A stretch of 64,000 nucleotides of DNA, from assembly GCF_000025285.1 (NCBI RefSeq), contig NC_013741.1, forward strand, positions 186,001-250,000, written 5' to 3'. The stretch comes from Archaeoglobus profundus DSM 5631. GTDB lineage: Archaea; Halobacteriota; Archaeoglobi; Archaeoglobales; Archaeoglobaceae. A program made the position numbers and the translations under genes. Every line of letters starts with the position of its first letter. The first letter of the stretch is position 1. Positions 55,805 to 64,000 of this stretch are shown in pieces. The notes under the pieces are model-generated. The model had not been told where the DNA came from and searched no databases. It worked only from the letters and a program-made list of their open reading frames with translations.

Positions 55805-56826
55805 AATACGCTCACCAATTTATCAACATCTACGTGCTCCTTAACAATTTCAACCATTCTTTCCACTTTCTTTCCCTTCATCTTACCCTTTCCAGTGACC
55901 CTGCTAACCAAGCTAACAGTTGTGAGTGTGTCGTAGGGTACCAGAACAATCGGGGTCCCCCTACTTCTAGCTATTCCTAAAACAACGCTCGGAGGTTCGA
56001 GATTTCCAGTCAATATTAAACATTTAATATTCGGTACCTCCAAAGCAGTCACTATTATGTCCGATCTGTCTCCACCCGTTATTACAGCGCAGTTTTTGCA
56101 CCTTCTGAAGTGCTCGAGAGCGGATTGTGCAGTCATAGCTCCTATAAGGACCTGCTCTATTACTACATCCTCCTTAGGCTCGACGAGGTATCTTCCGTTA
56201 AGAACTTCAACAATCTCACTTAGAAATGTGCCTGATAGAAATGGATCTTTGGGAATTGCCCCAGCAAGTTCAACACCGATACTTTCCAATTTCTCGGATA
56301 TATCCTTGATATACCTCTCCATGTACCCTGAAACGAAGTTGAGTACAACTTGCTTCAGCCTATCACCAAAAACTTGCTTCGCCATTGCAATCTTATCCAA
56401 GACAAATTCATCAAATTTAGCTACCATGACTACGTTTAGATTTAGCTCTCTCGCAATCTCGTCATCGCTCAAACCCATGAATTTTCCAACCTCGTAGCTC
56501 AGAGCGCCTTCGACGAGTACGACGTCCTTTCCTTCTCTAACCCTTTGGTAAGCTTCAAGAATTCTCTTTTTTATGCCTTCAACCTTCATTTCGAATTCCA
56601 AGTAGGGTCTATCGATTACTACAGGGCAGATTGTCTCTAAGCTGTCGTCAACTTTCAGTATGGAGACTATACTCGAAACGTCCTCCTCAACCAACTCTCT
56701 TCCAACGTACTTACCAATACCAAAAGGCTTGAAGTATCCGATCCTATATCCTCTTTCCTGAAGTATCTTTCCCAGAGCTATTATGAGGGAGCTCTTGCCA
56801 GAGAATGCATCCGTTGAGGAGATCAT
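55795..56826 (-). CDS. P-loop and DRTGG-domain protein (Pta N-terminal-like)
   Basis: 343 residues. An N-terminal BioD-like nucleotide-binding domain begins with SSTDAFSGKSSLIIALGK (about 2-19, P-loop-like FSGKSS). The C-terminal DRTGG domain has VITGGDRSDIIVTALEVPN. This architecture is the N-terminal half of bacterial phosphotransacetylase. In archaea it is often next to ADP-forming acetyl-CoA synthetase, as here (4 bp overlap). A regulatory partner for acetate metabolism is likely, but it is not proven. Confidence 0.8.
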   Translation of the reverse strand: MISSTDAFSGKSSLIIALGKILQERGYRIGYFKPFGIGKYVGRELVEEDVSSIVSILKVDDSLETICPVVIDRPYLEFEMKVEGIKKRILEAYQRVREGKDVVLVEGALSYEVGKFMGLSDDEIARELNLNVVMVAKFDEFVLDKIAMAKQVFGDRLKQVVLNFVSGYMERYIKDISEKLESIGVELAGAIPKDPFLSGTFLSEIVEVLNGRYLVEPKEDVVIEQVLIGAMTAQSALEHFRRCKNCAVITGGDRSDIIVTALEVPNIKCLILTGNLEPPSVVLGIARSRGTPIVLVPYDTLTTVSLVSRVTGKGKMKGKKVERMVEIVKEHVDVDKLVSVLCG

Positions 56827-58820
56827 ACTATCACCTTAACATCCACAGCACAACAACCCTTCTCGTAAACAAATATAGGGTTTATGTCAAGCTCTAAAAT
56901 CTCCTCCAAGTCCATAACCATCTGTGAAACCCTCAGAATGACGTCTATTATGGCATCAACATCTGAAGGTTTCTCACCTCTAACACCTTGCAGTATTCTG
57001 TAAGCCTTAACCTCTCTAACCATCTCTTCCGCATCTTCCCTGCTTATCGGAGCTATTCTGAATGAAACATCTCTAAATACATCTACGTAAATTCCACCCA
57101 TACCGAACATCACCAGTGGGCCAAAGCTAGGATCTCTCTTCATACCAACTATTACCTCCTTGCCAGTGGGCATCATCTTCTGAATCATAACGCCCTCCAC
57201 ATCTCCAAACTCCTCAGCTCTCTTCAATATCTCGTAAAATATCTTAACAACCTCATTTCTCGTAACGTTCAGCTTTACACAACCTACATCCGTCTTGTGG
57301 ATAATCTTAGGTGACACAACCTTCATGGCAACGGGGTATCCAATTTTATCGGCAATCTCCAGAGCTTCTTCAGCCGATCTTGCAATCCCATACGGTGGTA
57401 CGGGTATCCCGTACTCCCTAACCACTTCGAAATACAGACCTCTCTTAAGCAGTTCTCTCACTTTCTTTAAATCGACATCAAACCTTACGAATTCTTTCCT
57501 CTTAGTTCTTCTGCTGTAGAACTGCACTGATGCTATCGCCTTCACAGCTCTAACAGGATCGTTAAAGTTTGCTATACCCTTCTCTCTTAAAATTCTTACA
57601 GCTTCTTCAAAGCTCTTCCCACCCATAAAACAACCTACGACCTTCTTGTTAATCCCAACAATTTTTTCAGCAACTTTTACACCATCTATGGTTGCAGTAG
57701 GAGTCAATATGGCGAGTATTAAACCAACGTTTCTATCCTTCGCAACGATATCCAACGCTTTGCAGAACCTTTCAGCATCAGCATCTCCCAAAACGTCTAC
57801 TGGATTGTAAACATTGCCGTAAGGGGCTATTGATCTAAGCATCTCCACAGTTTCATGCTCAAAACTTGCGAGATTTAAGTTATACTTTTCAACGGCATCT
57901 GACGCCATAACTGCTGGGCCTCCAGAATTTGTTACTATTGCAACACCCCCACGAAATCCCTTGATGTAGCTTAAAACAGTTGAAAAATCGAAGAGTTCCT
58001 CAACTGATTCAGCCTCTACAACACCACTCTGTCTGAAAGCAGTTCTGCAAGCCTCGTAACTGCCAGCCAAGCTTCCAGTATGACTCGAAACGGCCTTCGC
58101 TCCTGCAGATGTTTTACCACTCTTTATGGCAACTATCGGCTTTCTACACTTCTCAGCAATTTCCATGAACCTTCTGCCTTCTTCAATGCCCTCAACGTAG
58201 AGAGCTATTACTTCGGTTTCATCGTCGTTTGATAAATATTCAATGAAATCGCACTCGTTTAAAAGGGCCTTATTCCCTAGGGAGACGATTTTACTAAATC
58301 CGATGTTGTTTGCGAGAGCCCAGTCCATTATTGCAACTATCAGGGCTCCTGACTGACTTATCAGGGCAATTCTACCTCTTAAGGGCTCTACGCCGCTAAA
58401 GGTTGCATTCAAGCCGTTTGACGTATTTATGATTCCCAGACAGTTCGGACCAACCATTTTAATTCCGTACTTTTTGCATATTTCGACAAGCTCCATCTCA
58501 AGCTTGTAGTTTCCGACTTCTCTAAATCCGGCGCTTATAACTACAGCAGCTTTAACCCCCTTTTCACCGCATTCCTCTAGGACTTTTGGAACAACTTCAG
58601 CTGGAACGGCTATGACTGCCAGATCGACTTCTTCAGGTAAATCTTTCACAGAGGGATAGCATTCCACACCCAAAACTTCTCTATACTTTGGATTTACCGC
58701 ATAAATCTTTCCTTTGAATTTTGACAAGTTCTTTAGCAATGTATTTCCGACCTTTCCTTCCTTCGGCGTAGCACCTATGACTGCGATAGCCCTTGGCTCG
58801 AAAAGTTCTTCCATTTCCAA
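56823..58820 (-). CDS. Acetate-CoA ligase (ADP-forming), fused alpha-beta
   Basis: 665 residues. Interconverts acetyl-CoA plus ADP plus Pi with acetate plus ATP, conserving energy. The alpha half has IAVIGATPKEGKVGNTLLK and the active-site His in SSHTGSLAGS. The beta half carries an ATP-grasp fold (GYPVAMKVVSPKIIHKTDVG, GMKRDPSFGPLVMFGMGGI). One polypeptide rather than two subunits. Substrate range (acetate or other acyl-CoA) cannot be told. Coupled to the DRTGG gene. Confidence 0.92.
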   Translation of the reverse strand: MEMEELFEPRAIAVIGATPKEGKVGNTLLKNLSKFKGKIYAVNPKYREVLGVECYPSVKDLPEEVDLAVIAVPAEVVPKVLEECGEKGVKAAVVISAGFREVGNYKLEMELVEICKKYGIKMVGPNCLGIINTSNGLNATFSGVEPLRGRIALISQSGALIVAIMDWALANNIGFSKIVSLGNKALLNECDFIEYLSNDDETEVIALYVEGIEEGRRFMEIAEKCRKPIVAIKSGKTSAGAKAVSSHTGSLAGSYEACRTAFRQSGVVEAESVEELFDFSTVLSYIKGFRGGVAIVTNSGGPAVMASDAVEKYNLNLASFEHETVEMLRSIAPYGNVYNPVDVLGDADAERFCKALDIVAKDRNVGLILAILTPTATIDGVKVAEKIVGINKKVVGCFMGGKSFEEAVRILREKGIANFNDPVRAVKAIASVQFYSRRTKRKEFVRFDVDLKKVRELLKRGLYFEVVREYGIPVPPYGIARSAEEALEIADKIGYPVAMKVVSPKIIHKTDVGCVKLNVTRNEVVKIFYEILKRAEEFGDVEGVMIQKMMPTGKEVIVGMKRDPSFGPLVMFGMGGIYVDVFRDVSFRIAPISREDAEEMVREVKAYRILQGVRGEKPSDVDAIIDVILRVSQMVMDLEEILELDINPIFVYEKGCCAVDVKVIV

Positions 58821-58897
58821 TAAGATTTTATCAACAATATTTTAAAGTTATGTCACGATTTATAATTGAAATTATTGATAATAAAAATTATTTAACA

Positions 58898-58928
58898 TTG
58901 TAGAAAAATTTATATATTTTTGCTACAA
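58898..58928. promoter_or_regulatory. Palindrome over the promoter of the CBS gene
   Basis: TTGTAG (58898-58903) and CTACAA (58923-58928) are inverted copies with AAAAAT and ATTTTT as inner arms around the TATA (TTATATATT). The site covers the promoter of the gene at 58940, so a dimeric regulator binding there would block transcription. The acd gene on the other side starts 78 bp away. The regulator is not identified. Confidence 0.5.
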
Positions 58929-58939
58929 CATATACCTTG

Positions 58940-59347
58940 ATGACGGTGTTGGTAGCAGACATAATGTGTAGAAAGGTGGAGTTCATTGACGCTGATGCAA
59001 ACGTTTTGGAGGCTATAGAGAACGTTGTCCTTAAGAAGATTGGCGCTTTGATAGTTAAGGAAGATGGTAAGGCTGTCGGAGTTGTTACGCTGAGGGACAT
59101 AGTGTTAAGATGCTTAGCAGAGGGACTGGATCCTAGGGATGTGAAAGTTTCTGAAATAGCTTCGAAGCCCGTTATAGCCGTTAGTGGAGATACACCTATT
59201 GATGAGGTTGTCAAACTTCTTAAAGAACACAAGATTACGAGAGTTTTTGTTCGAGAAAATGGAACAATCGTAGGTTACGTTTCTCTAGCCGAACTCCTTC
59301 CAGTATATCTCAGAAAGTACATGGGTCTGCAAGAGATCGTGGTTTAA
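58940..59347 (+). CDS. Two-CBS-domain protein
   Basis: 135 residues that are essentially two CBS motifs: VADIMCRKVEFIDADANVLEA (about 5-25) with VVTLRDIVLRCLAEG, and VSEIASKPVIAVSGDTPIDEV with VGYVSLAELLPVYL. Likely adenine-nucleotide sensor. ATG 58940 fits a leaderless mRNA from the TATA near 58910-58918; a TTG three bases earlier is less likely. Overlaps the convergent synthetase gene by 4 bp. Confidence 0.85.
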   Translation: MTVLVADIMCRKVEFIDADANVLEAIENVVLKKIGALIVKEDGKAVGVVTLRDIVLRCLAEGLDPRDVKVSEIASKPVIAVSGDTPIDEVVKLLKEHKITRVFVRENGTIVGYVSLAELLPVYLRKYMGLQEIVV

Positions 59348-60150
59348 ATATCTCTCAATTTTTCTTCGGCTATTTTGGTCAAGTTGTCCCTTATAGTTTC
59401 CAATGCCAGTCTAAGTGTTTTTCTGTTGTCGTAGTTTTTAACGATCTCTTCGAGTTCTTCTCTGCTGGCATCTCTGAGTTTTTTGGCAAATTTAATCATG
59501 TTTGGAATTGCCCTGACAATGTTGTCTACTATGGTTACATCCGCCATCATGGCTGTTCTCGAAAGTGGGTTTAGATCTATTGCTATAACCTTCTTTCCGT
59601 GCTTCTTCAAGATTTCGCATCTGTCACCATCCTCCAAAGGGACGAGAACGGTGTCCGCAACGTATATTCCCCTTCTGTCAACTATTCTCCTTCCATGACT
59701 CAAACCATTCAGCTCGGCATCACAGTTTGCTAAAACTTCTGCTCCAAACCTTTCTAGATACTTTTTAATCCTATCAACTCTTTCCTTTGAAAAGTGGAAC
59801 ACGTTAACTTCGAGCGGTGCGTTTAAGAGTTTGGAAAGCTCGGAAATTTCTTCTGGTACCAAAACTGCGGTGTTACCGTTTACAGAAATTACAGGCCTTT
59901 TACTTAACATCATGAGGGCAACTGCAACCTTCTCAGCTTTCAAAGCGAAGTCGTGGGATTTTTCACCCAACACGTAATCGAACATTTCTCCCCTTCCGTG
60001 CGCTATTAAACCTTGCAGTACAGTTATACCCATCTTGTATCCTTCAACGATCCTTTCTCTCATCATTAATGACTCGTATCTTGGATGATCCTTAGGAATC
60101 ATACATGGCAAATTACAAATCGTTTTATAAAACTTGTTTAACTCTTCCAT
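59344..60150 (-). CDS. 4-phosphopantoate-beta-alanine ligase (archaeal phosphopantothenate synthetase)
   Basis: 268 residues. Family features: CMIPKDHPRYESLMMRER (about 15-32), QGLIAHGRGEMFDYVLGE, SVNGNTAVLVPEE and VLVPLEDGDRCEILK. Archaeal replacement for bacterial PanC in CoA synthesis (formerly DUF137), forming 4'-phosphopantothenate. ATG 60150. Confidence 0.88.
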   Translation of the reverse strand: MEELNKFYKTICNLPCMIPKDHPRYESLMMRERIVEGYKMGITVLQGLIAHGRGEMFDYVLGEKSHDFALKAEKVAVALMMLSKRPVISVNGNTAVLVPEEISELSKLLNAPLEVNVFHFSKERVDRIKKYLERFGAEVLANCDAELNGLSHGRRIVDRRGIYVADTVLVPLEDGDRCEILKKHGKKVIAIDLNPLSRTAMMADVTIVDNIVRAIPNMIKFAKKLRDASREELEEIVKNYDNRKTLRLALETIRDNLTKIAEEKLRDI

Positions 60151-60711
60151 TTTTCCATTTTCTTTTCGAATTTTTGATAAATTTTTTCATTAAATTCAAA
60201 TATCTATAATAATTGCTACATTGTTTATGCTATGCTAGAAACTTTCAAAATTTATAATCTATCATTATAAATAAAATATCTAACAACTTTATCTAAATCT
60301 ATTCAATTTGTATTAAATAACACCGATGAATATATTCCAAGAATTTTGTACTAAGATATCTGCTAGATACTGTGAGTTACTGGAGTCGATAGCCTTTGGT
60401 GTGGTTAAGGGGGGTTATATGCGCCTAAACACCCGTATTCCTGTAATTTTTGGAACAGCTAAACCACAATCTCAACGAATTTTCAGATAGCCTAAAAATA
60501 ATCATTCCAAAAAATTTGGGATAATTTGAAAGCTAAAACCTATAAAAAATCAAAATAAATTTTTAATATCTATTGATTGACAATGTATTTGTTAATAGTA
60601 CATTAATTCACACTTTTAAATTTTGAAGTTTAATAAAAAATTTAAAATCTTAAAAAATTTATTTAAATCTTCTGAACATAAAGTGATATACCGACTATGC
60701 TGTGGTGAGAT
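60151..60711. other. AT-rich 560 bp intergenic region with a GC-richer hairpin
   Basis: No ORF or recognised RNA is supported. Composition is strongly A/T-biased, with many poly-A/T tracts. At 60398-60433 a GC-richer patch can pair: GGTGT with ACACC and TTA(A)GG with CCTAA. The loop reads GGGGTTATATGCG. It might be a small RNA or a terminator remnant. A TATA near 60658-60668 probably serves the gene at 60712. I see no clear origin-recognition boxes. Confidence 0.4.
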
Positions 60712-61422
60712 ATGTACAAGAGATTCAAGTTTCAGCATAAGGAGACGATAGTAACCGTGCTCTTGGATGACGATTCATATTATGATATCGTTGTTGAGGC
60801 AATACTCACCGCACGTAAGGCGATAGAGAGCATGATAAAGAGAGATCCACTCTTTCAGGTTACCCTTGAGCCCTACGACTGTGATGGTTTCATAGTTGGG
60901 AGAATGTGCCAAGCTTCAAAGATCGCCGGAGTAGGTCCAATGGCATCAGTGGCGGGAGTTATAGCGCAATATGCTGTCGAAAGAGCTGTTGAGGAAGGAG
61001 CCAAGTTCGTCGTTGTTGATAACGGTGGTGATATTGCCATGTATTTGGATAGACCTATTAGGGTTGGCGTTTTTACATATTCTCAAAAGCTCTGCTTCGA
61101 GATTGATCAAAAGGGATTCTACGCTGTGTGTACATCTAGCGGTACAATAGGTCATTCAATTAGTTTTGGGTTTGCAGACGCTTGCACGATTTTTGCTAGA
61201 GATGCTTGCGTTGCCGATGCTTTTGCTACCGCTCTTTGCAATGAAATAAAAGAAGGCTTTGGAAGAGAAGAAATTGAGAAAACGCTTAGATTGTTTTGGG
61301 AGAAAGCCAAAGAACATATTTTAGGAGCTGTAGTTGTAAAAGGTGATGTGGTTGGATTTGCTGGAAATGTCCCAAAGATAGTTAAGGGTGTTGTCAAACC
61401 CGATTTAATCACTAAAGGTTGA
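60712..61422 (+). CDS. UPF0280 family (ApbE-related) protein
   Basis: 236 residues. The family features are RMCQASKIAGVGPMASVAG (about 65-85), VVDNGGDIAMYLDRPIRVG and VCTSSGTIGHSISFG, then DACTIFARDACVADAFATAL. Similar to ApbE flavin transferases in layout but lacking an obvious lipoprotein signal. Found mostly in methanogens and Archaeoglobales. Function unknown. Convergent with the VWA gene, which ends one base later. Confidence 0.85.
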   Translation: MYKRFKFQHKETIVTVLLDDDSYYDIVVEAILTARKAIESMIKRDPLFQVTLEPYDCDGFIVGRMCQASKIAGVGPMASVAGVIAQYAVERAVEEGAKFVVVDNGGDIAMYLDRPIRVGVFTYSQKLCFEIDQKGFYAVCTSSGTIGHSISFGFADACTIFARDACVADAFATALCNEIKEGFGREEIEKTLRLFWEKAKEHILGAVVVKGDVVGFAGNVPKIVKGVVKPDLITKG

Positions 61423-62673
61423 TTAGAATCTTAACCTTCTCATGTAACTTTTGACGAAGAACTTCTTCATGTTTAGTGGATTTTCTATATAGACGAGGTT
61501 TGCCTTTCTCGACAGCTTGGCAATTCTCTCACACAAAGCCAGAAATCTTTTTTCCGGACTTAACATTACTATCGTCAGATTAGCATCGACTTTTCTAAGC
61601 TTTTCAGCTTCTCTTAAAGCACACATCGTCGGTGTTAGGTATGGATCGTAGCTAGAAGTGGGTTCACCATCTGTGATGAGGAATATCACACCGCTTCCCC
61701 TTCTCTTCTTTATGATCTCTCTAGCGGTTTTTAGAGCTAAACCTATGTCTGTTCTTCCTCTCGTCCTAAGATTCAATATCTCTTCATCCTTTATCTTTCT
61801 AACCCTGTGATTGAAAGCTACAACGTGGAGCTCGTCCATATTGCTCTTTTTTATGACCTTTCTCAAAGCCAATGCAGACTCCAAAGCACCGACTATTCTC
61901 CTACCTCTCATCGAGTCGCTTACGTCTATGAGCATTACGTAGACGCACTTCTCCATGTGCTTACCCTCTCTTGCAACCAAATCCCTCTCATCAAATCTTA
62001 GGGAAGGGTCTCTTAAAGCACATTTGACTAAAGTCTCCTGAAGGTCTATGGAATCGTAGCTATGCCTTAACTCATCGTACTCCACTATCTCATTTTTAAG
62101 AAAGCTCGAAACTCCAGTCTTTTCAGTTTCATGCTCACCAAAATCCTCACCGGTGAGGTCTTGCAAGGACAACTGCAAAATCTTCTTGCTCAAAGCCCTT
62201 TCTGCATTCTTCGTAAACTTATACCCTCTAAAGTAATCGTCTTCCAAATATCCTTCCTTCTTTAAATCCTCGATAATTTCCTCGTAAAAGTAGTTGACAA
62301 GTTCACTCGTACTCAAATCTTCTCTCTTAAGCTCTCCTTCTTTCAATTTTCTTTTTATTTCCTCCCAAGCTTTCTTCTTCGCTTCTACGTAATCGTCTAT
62401 CTTTTCACTCCAGAACCTGCTTATGTATTTGTATCCCCTTATCATGTCGTTGAGCATGAAGGAAAAGTTCTCAAAAAACTGCTTAAGTTCCTCATTTTTC
62501 AGATGCTCCTTCACGAAGTTGAAAAGATTAACATTTCCCTTCTCCCTGTGATAAGGGTTGAAAAGGGAATAGAGTAGATCCCTAGCTAGGCTATCGTCTA
62601 TTTCTCTCTCATCTCCCTTACAAGCTCTACACTCAGGCTTCGTATCCAGCGTAAACATACCTACCAAATCCAA
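61423..62673 (-). CDS. VWA-domain protein, partner of MoxR/ChlI-like ATPase
   Basis: 416 residues. An N-terminal helical region with a CRACKGDE cysteine pair (about 16-23) is followed by a C-terminal von Willebrand A domain with the MIDAS motif DVSDSMRGRRIV (about 250) and an ITDGEPTSSYDP loop near 330. This combination occurs in CobT/ChlD-type chelatase subunits and MoxR-associated proteins. Overlaps the ATPase gene by 41 bp. Start could also be ATG 62658 (MFTLDTKPE). Confidence 0.85.
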   Translation of the reverse strand: MDLVGMFTLDTKPECRACKGDEREIDDSLARDLLYSLFNPYHREKGNVNLFNFVKEHLKNEELKQFFENFSFMLNDMIRGYKYISRFWSEKIDDYVEAKKKAWEEIKRKLKEGELKREDLSTSELVNYFYEEIIEDLKKEGYLEDDYFRGYKFTKNAERALSKKILQLSLQDLTGEDFGEHETEKTGVSSFLKNEIVEYDELRHSYDSIDLQETLVKCALRDPSLRFDERDLVAREGKHMEKCVYVMLIDVSDSMRGRRIVGALESALALRKVIKKSNMDELHVVAFNHRVRKIKDEEILNLRTRGRTDIGLALKTAREIIKKRRGSGVIFLITDGEPTSSYDPYLTPTMCALREAEKLRKVDANLTIVMLSPEKRFLALCERIAKLSRKANLVYIENPLNMKKFFVKSYMRRLRF

Positions 62674-64000
62674 CCTTTTCTATGAGTCCCGTACACCTCT
62701 TTATCGATTCGAGAAGAATCTCGAAAGCCGATTTCAACTCCTCCTTTCTCTTTGCTATAAGCAATAGTGTCCTGTAGAGGTATTCAAAGTTTTCAAAGCC
62801 ATCAACCTTTTCAACATCCACAGGTTCAAAGCAAAATTCAGCTAAATCATTCATCAATCCCTTGAACTCTTCCCTCGGAATCCTGTTGTATATTTCGCTA
62901 CAGGTCTTGTTCAAAGCTTCTTCAGTTAGCTTTACTATTACGTCGTCTTTGGATATCTCATCCTCGTACTCTATTTCCATCCTGCTTCTCAAAGCAAGCT
63001 TAACTATCTCGTAATTCTTCCCGTAATCTATCAGCATTGCACACTCACGCCCTTTCCTCGTGGCCGAAGCTCTGAGATGATCGAAGAGCTTTATAGTCGC
63101 TCTGCAAGAGGGTTCAAGCTCAATTACACTAGATATTCTACATTCCTTGCACCTCGCAAGCCTAACTATTCTTGCAAGCGTTTTGAGATGCCATTCGGGT
63201 AAAATCGCTCCATTCTTTAAGCTCATATTTCTCAAACCAATCTCTATCTCCTCTTCAAGAGTTTCTGGCGGACCTATTGGTATTTCCTCCATTCTATCTA
63301 AGAGAGGCTCCTTTATATCGGAAACACCCTTGTAGTTCGCTGGATTTGTCGAAGCTATCACGATCGTGTCTATTTTCATGGGAATTATGTCTCCTTCGGG
63401 AGTCGTTATCTGCTTTTCCTCTAAAAGCTCGTGCAGGAGTGTCTGCAGGGCTGAGGGAATTGCACCAAGCTCATCAAAATAGGCGATACCTCTGTGAGCC
63501 TTTAGAATCTTTCCGGGCGTAAAAACCTCTGGATGATCCAAATCGTAACCCTCTCTTATCTTTTGAATGCTTATGCCACCAATAAGTTGTCGTGTCGTCA
63601 TCATGGGATCTCCAGCAATTCTTATCCACTTTCTTGGAATCCAAGTTAGTTCTACGACATCATTCTCAAGAAGTTTCTTCTTGCATGAGAAACAGCTTGG
63701 ATGCGTTGGATCACAACCGATTTTACAGCCCTTAACAGCTAAGAGCTTCTCAGGCAAGAGCTTTGCTATAGCTTTACTAAATGTGGTCTTTCCATAACCC
63801 TTTCTTCCCCTGAAAAGTATATTTGAACCACTCATCAGCGCGTTCTTAACCATTTCCTTCTCAACTTCCTTACCAACTATCTCGGGAAAAGGATCTTCCC
63901 CTCTCTTTTCGTACTCAAGGATGGCATCTCTAACGTATTCAACAATGCTCCTCGAGTGATAGTTTAAGAATTCCTCGCTCCAGATATCAACCTCTTCACC
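62633..64000 (-). CDS. MoxR/ChlI-like AAA+ ATPase, 5' end beyond the window
   Basis: The frame runs to base 64000 without a start, so the gene continues outside. At least 455 residues are in view. Walker A is GRKGYGKTTF and Walker B GIAYFDELGAIP. Between them is a four-cysteine insert (C-x3-C-x6-C-x2-C: CKIGC, then SCFSC). Sensor STNPANY and an arginine-finger-like LLDRMEEIP are present. The first readable part (EIVGKEVEKEMVKNAL) is the usual AAA+ lead-in. Magnesium-chelatase ChlI and MoxR proteins are the nearest relatives; they work with VWA partners as in the next gene. Confidence 0.85.
   Translation of the reverse strand, partial: GEEVDIWSEEFLNYHSRSIVEYVRDAILEYEKRGEDPFPEIVGKEVEKEMVKNALMSGSNILFRGRKGYGKTTFSKAIAKLLPEKLLAVKGCKIGCDPTHPSCFSCKKKLLENDVVELTWIPRKWIRIAGDPMMTTRQLIGGISIQKIREGYDLDHPEVFTPGKILKAHRGIAYFDELGAIPSALQTLLHELLEEKQITTPEGDIIPMKIDTIVIASTNPANYKGVSDIKEPLLDRMEEIPIGPPETLEEEIEIGLRNMSLKNGAILPEWHLKTLARIVRLARCKECRISSVIELEPSCRATIKLFDHLRASATRKGRECAMLIDYGKNYEIVKLALRSRMEIEYEDEISKDDVIVKLTEEALNKTCSEIYNRIPREEFKGLMNDLAEFCFEPVDVEKVDGFENFEYLYRTLLLIAKRKEELKSAFEILLESIKRCTGLIEKVGFGRYVYAGYEA

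Noticed and set aside
1-64000. CRISPR arrays, rRNA genes, prophage genes
   Set aside because: No regularly spaced direct repeats, no rRNA sequence and no phage structural genes were seen.

Overview
The window is chromosomal DNA of a thermophilic euryarchaeon, most probably a member of the Archaeoglobales. The evidence is gene content: Hef, thermosome, an archaeal histone, GatD, a family B DNA polymerase, aIF6, L39e/LX/S8e/S19e, prefoldin alpha, CDP-archaeol synthase, geranylgeranyl reductase, AMP- and ADP-forming acetyl-CoA synthetases, archaeal C/D box guide RNAs, and many TATA boxes about 25 bp upstream of leaderless starts. An Archaeoglobus profundus-like genome is my best guess, from general impression only.

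Layout. 1-7.6 kb: metG, an ASCH protein, hef, then an IMP cyclohydrolase-like protein, a winged-helix regulator, DUF504 and argH in a tight run. 7.7-11.6 kb: a C/D box sRNA, gatD, then a disturbed zone in which a frameshifted sodium:solute symporter lies between a 47-codon copy of the stomatin gene's 5' end and the intact stomatin gene. 11.7-16.4 kb (minus): a classic archaeal translation operon running MBL protein, YhbY, S19e, PDCD5, L39e, L31e, aIF6, LX, prefoldin alpha, ftsY. 16.5-19.8 kb: a PhnP-like hydrolase, glycerate kinase, an unrecognised three-ORF patch, tRNA-Met and histone. 19.9-27.6 kb: a CBS protein with a hibernation-factor-like tail, icd, an RNA methyltransferase, a second C/D box sRNA, a DUF1646 transporter, an isochorismatase-like hydrolase, and acsA behind a perfect palindrome. 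27.9-34.2 kb: thyX, a frameshifted membrane gene, a nuclease-like protein coupled to a SWIM zinc finger, a membrane S16 protease, and divergent DUF92 and cis-prenyltransferase-like genes sharing one TATA box. 34.2-42.7 kb: PUA, TPR, geranylgeranyl reductase, flavoredoxin, dapF, tRNA-Ser, thermosome, tpiA, a PfkB kinase, argC. 42.9-44.2 kb: an orphan TnpB element. 44.4-51.2 kb: polB, ilvE, an ACT protein, hom, a prepilin peptidase, glmM. 51.2-56 kb: intron-containing tRNA-Tyr, AK6, a phosphoesterase, carS, rps8e, topA, a MoaD-like protein. 55.8-64 kb: a DRTGG/acd pair, a CBS protein, phosphopantothenate synthetase, a 560 bp AT-rich gap, UPF0280, and a VWA/AAA+ pair cut by the window end.

How the genes fit together. 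Most are housekeeping: translation, DNA repair and replication, amino acid synthesis (argH, argC, dapF, hom, ilvE), acetate/acetyl-CoA conversion (acsA and acd) and ether-lipid metabolism (carS, geranylgeranyl reductase, DUF92, cis-prenyltransferase-like). The least ordinary parts are the two C/D box sRNAs (one with a convincing 16S match), the CBS plus hibernation-factor-like fusion, the degenerate cis-prenyltransferase, the SWIM/nuclease-like pair, the VWA/AAA+ pair with a four-cysteine insert, and the duplication around the broken symporter. No CRISPR array, rRNA or prophage is visible.
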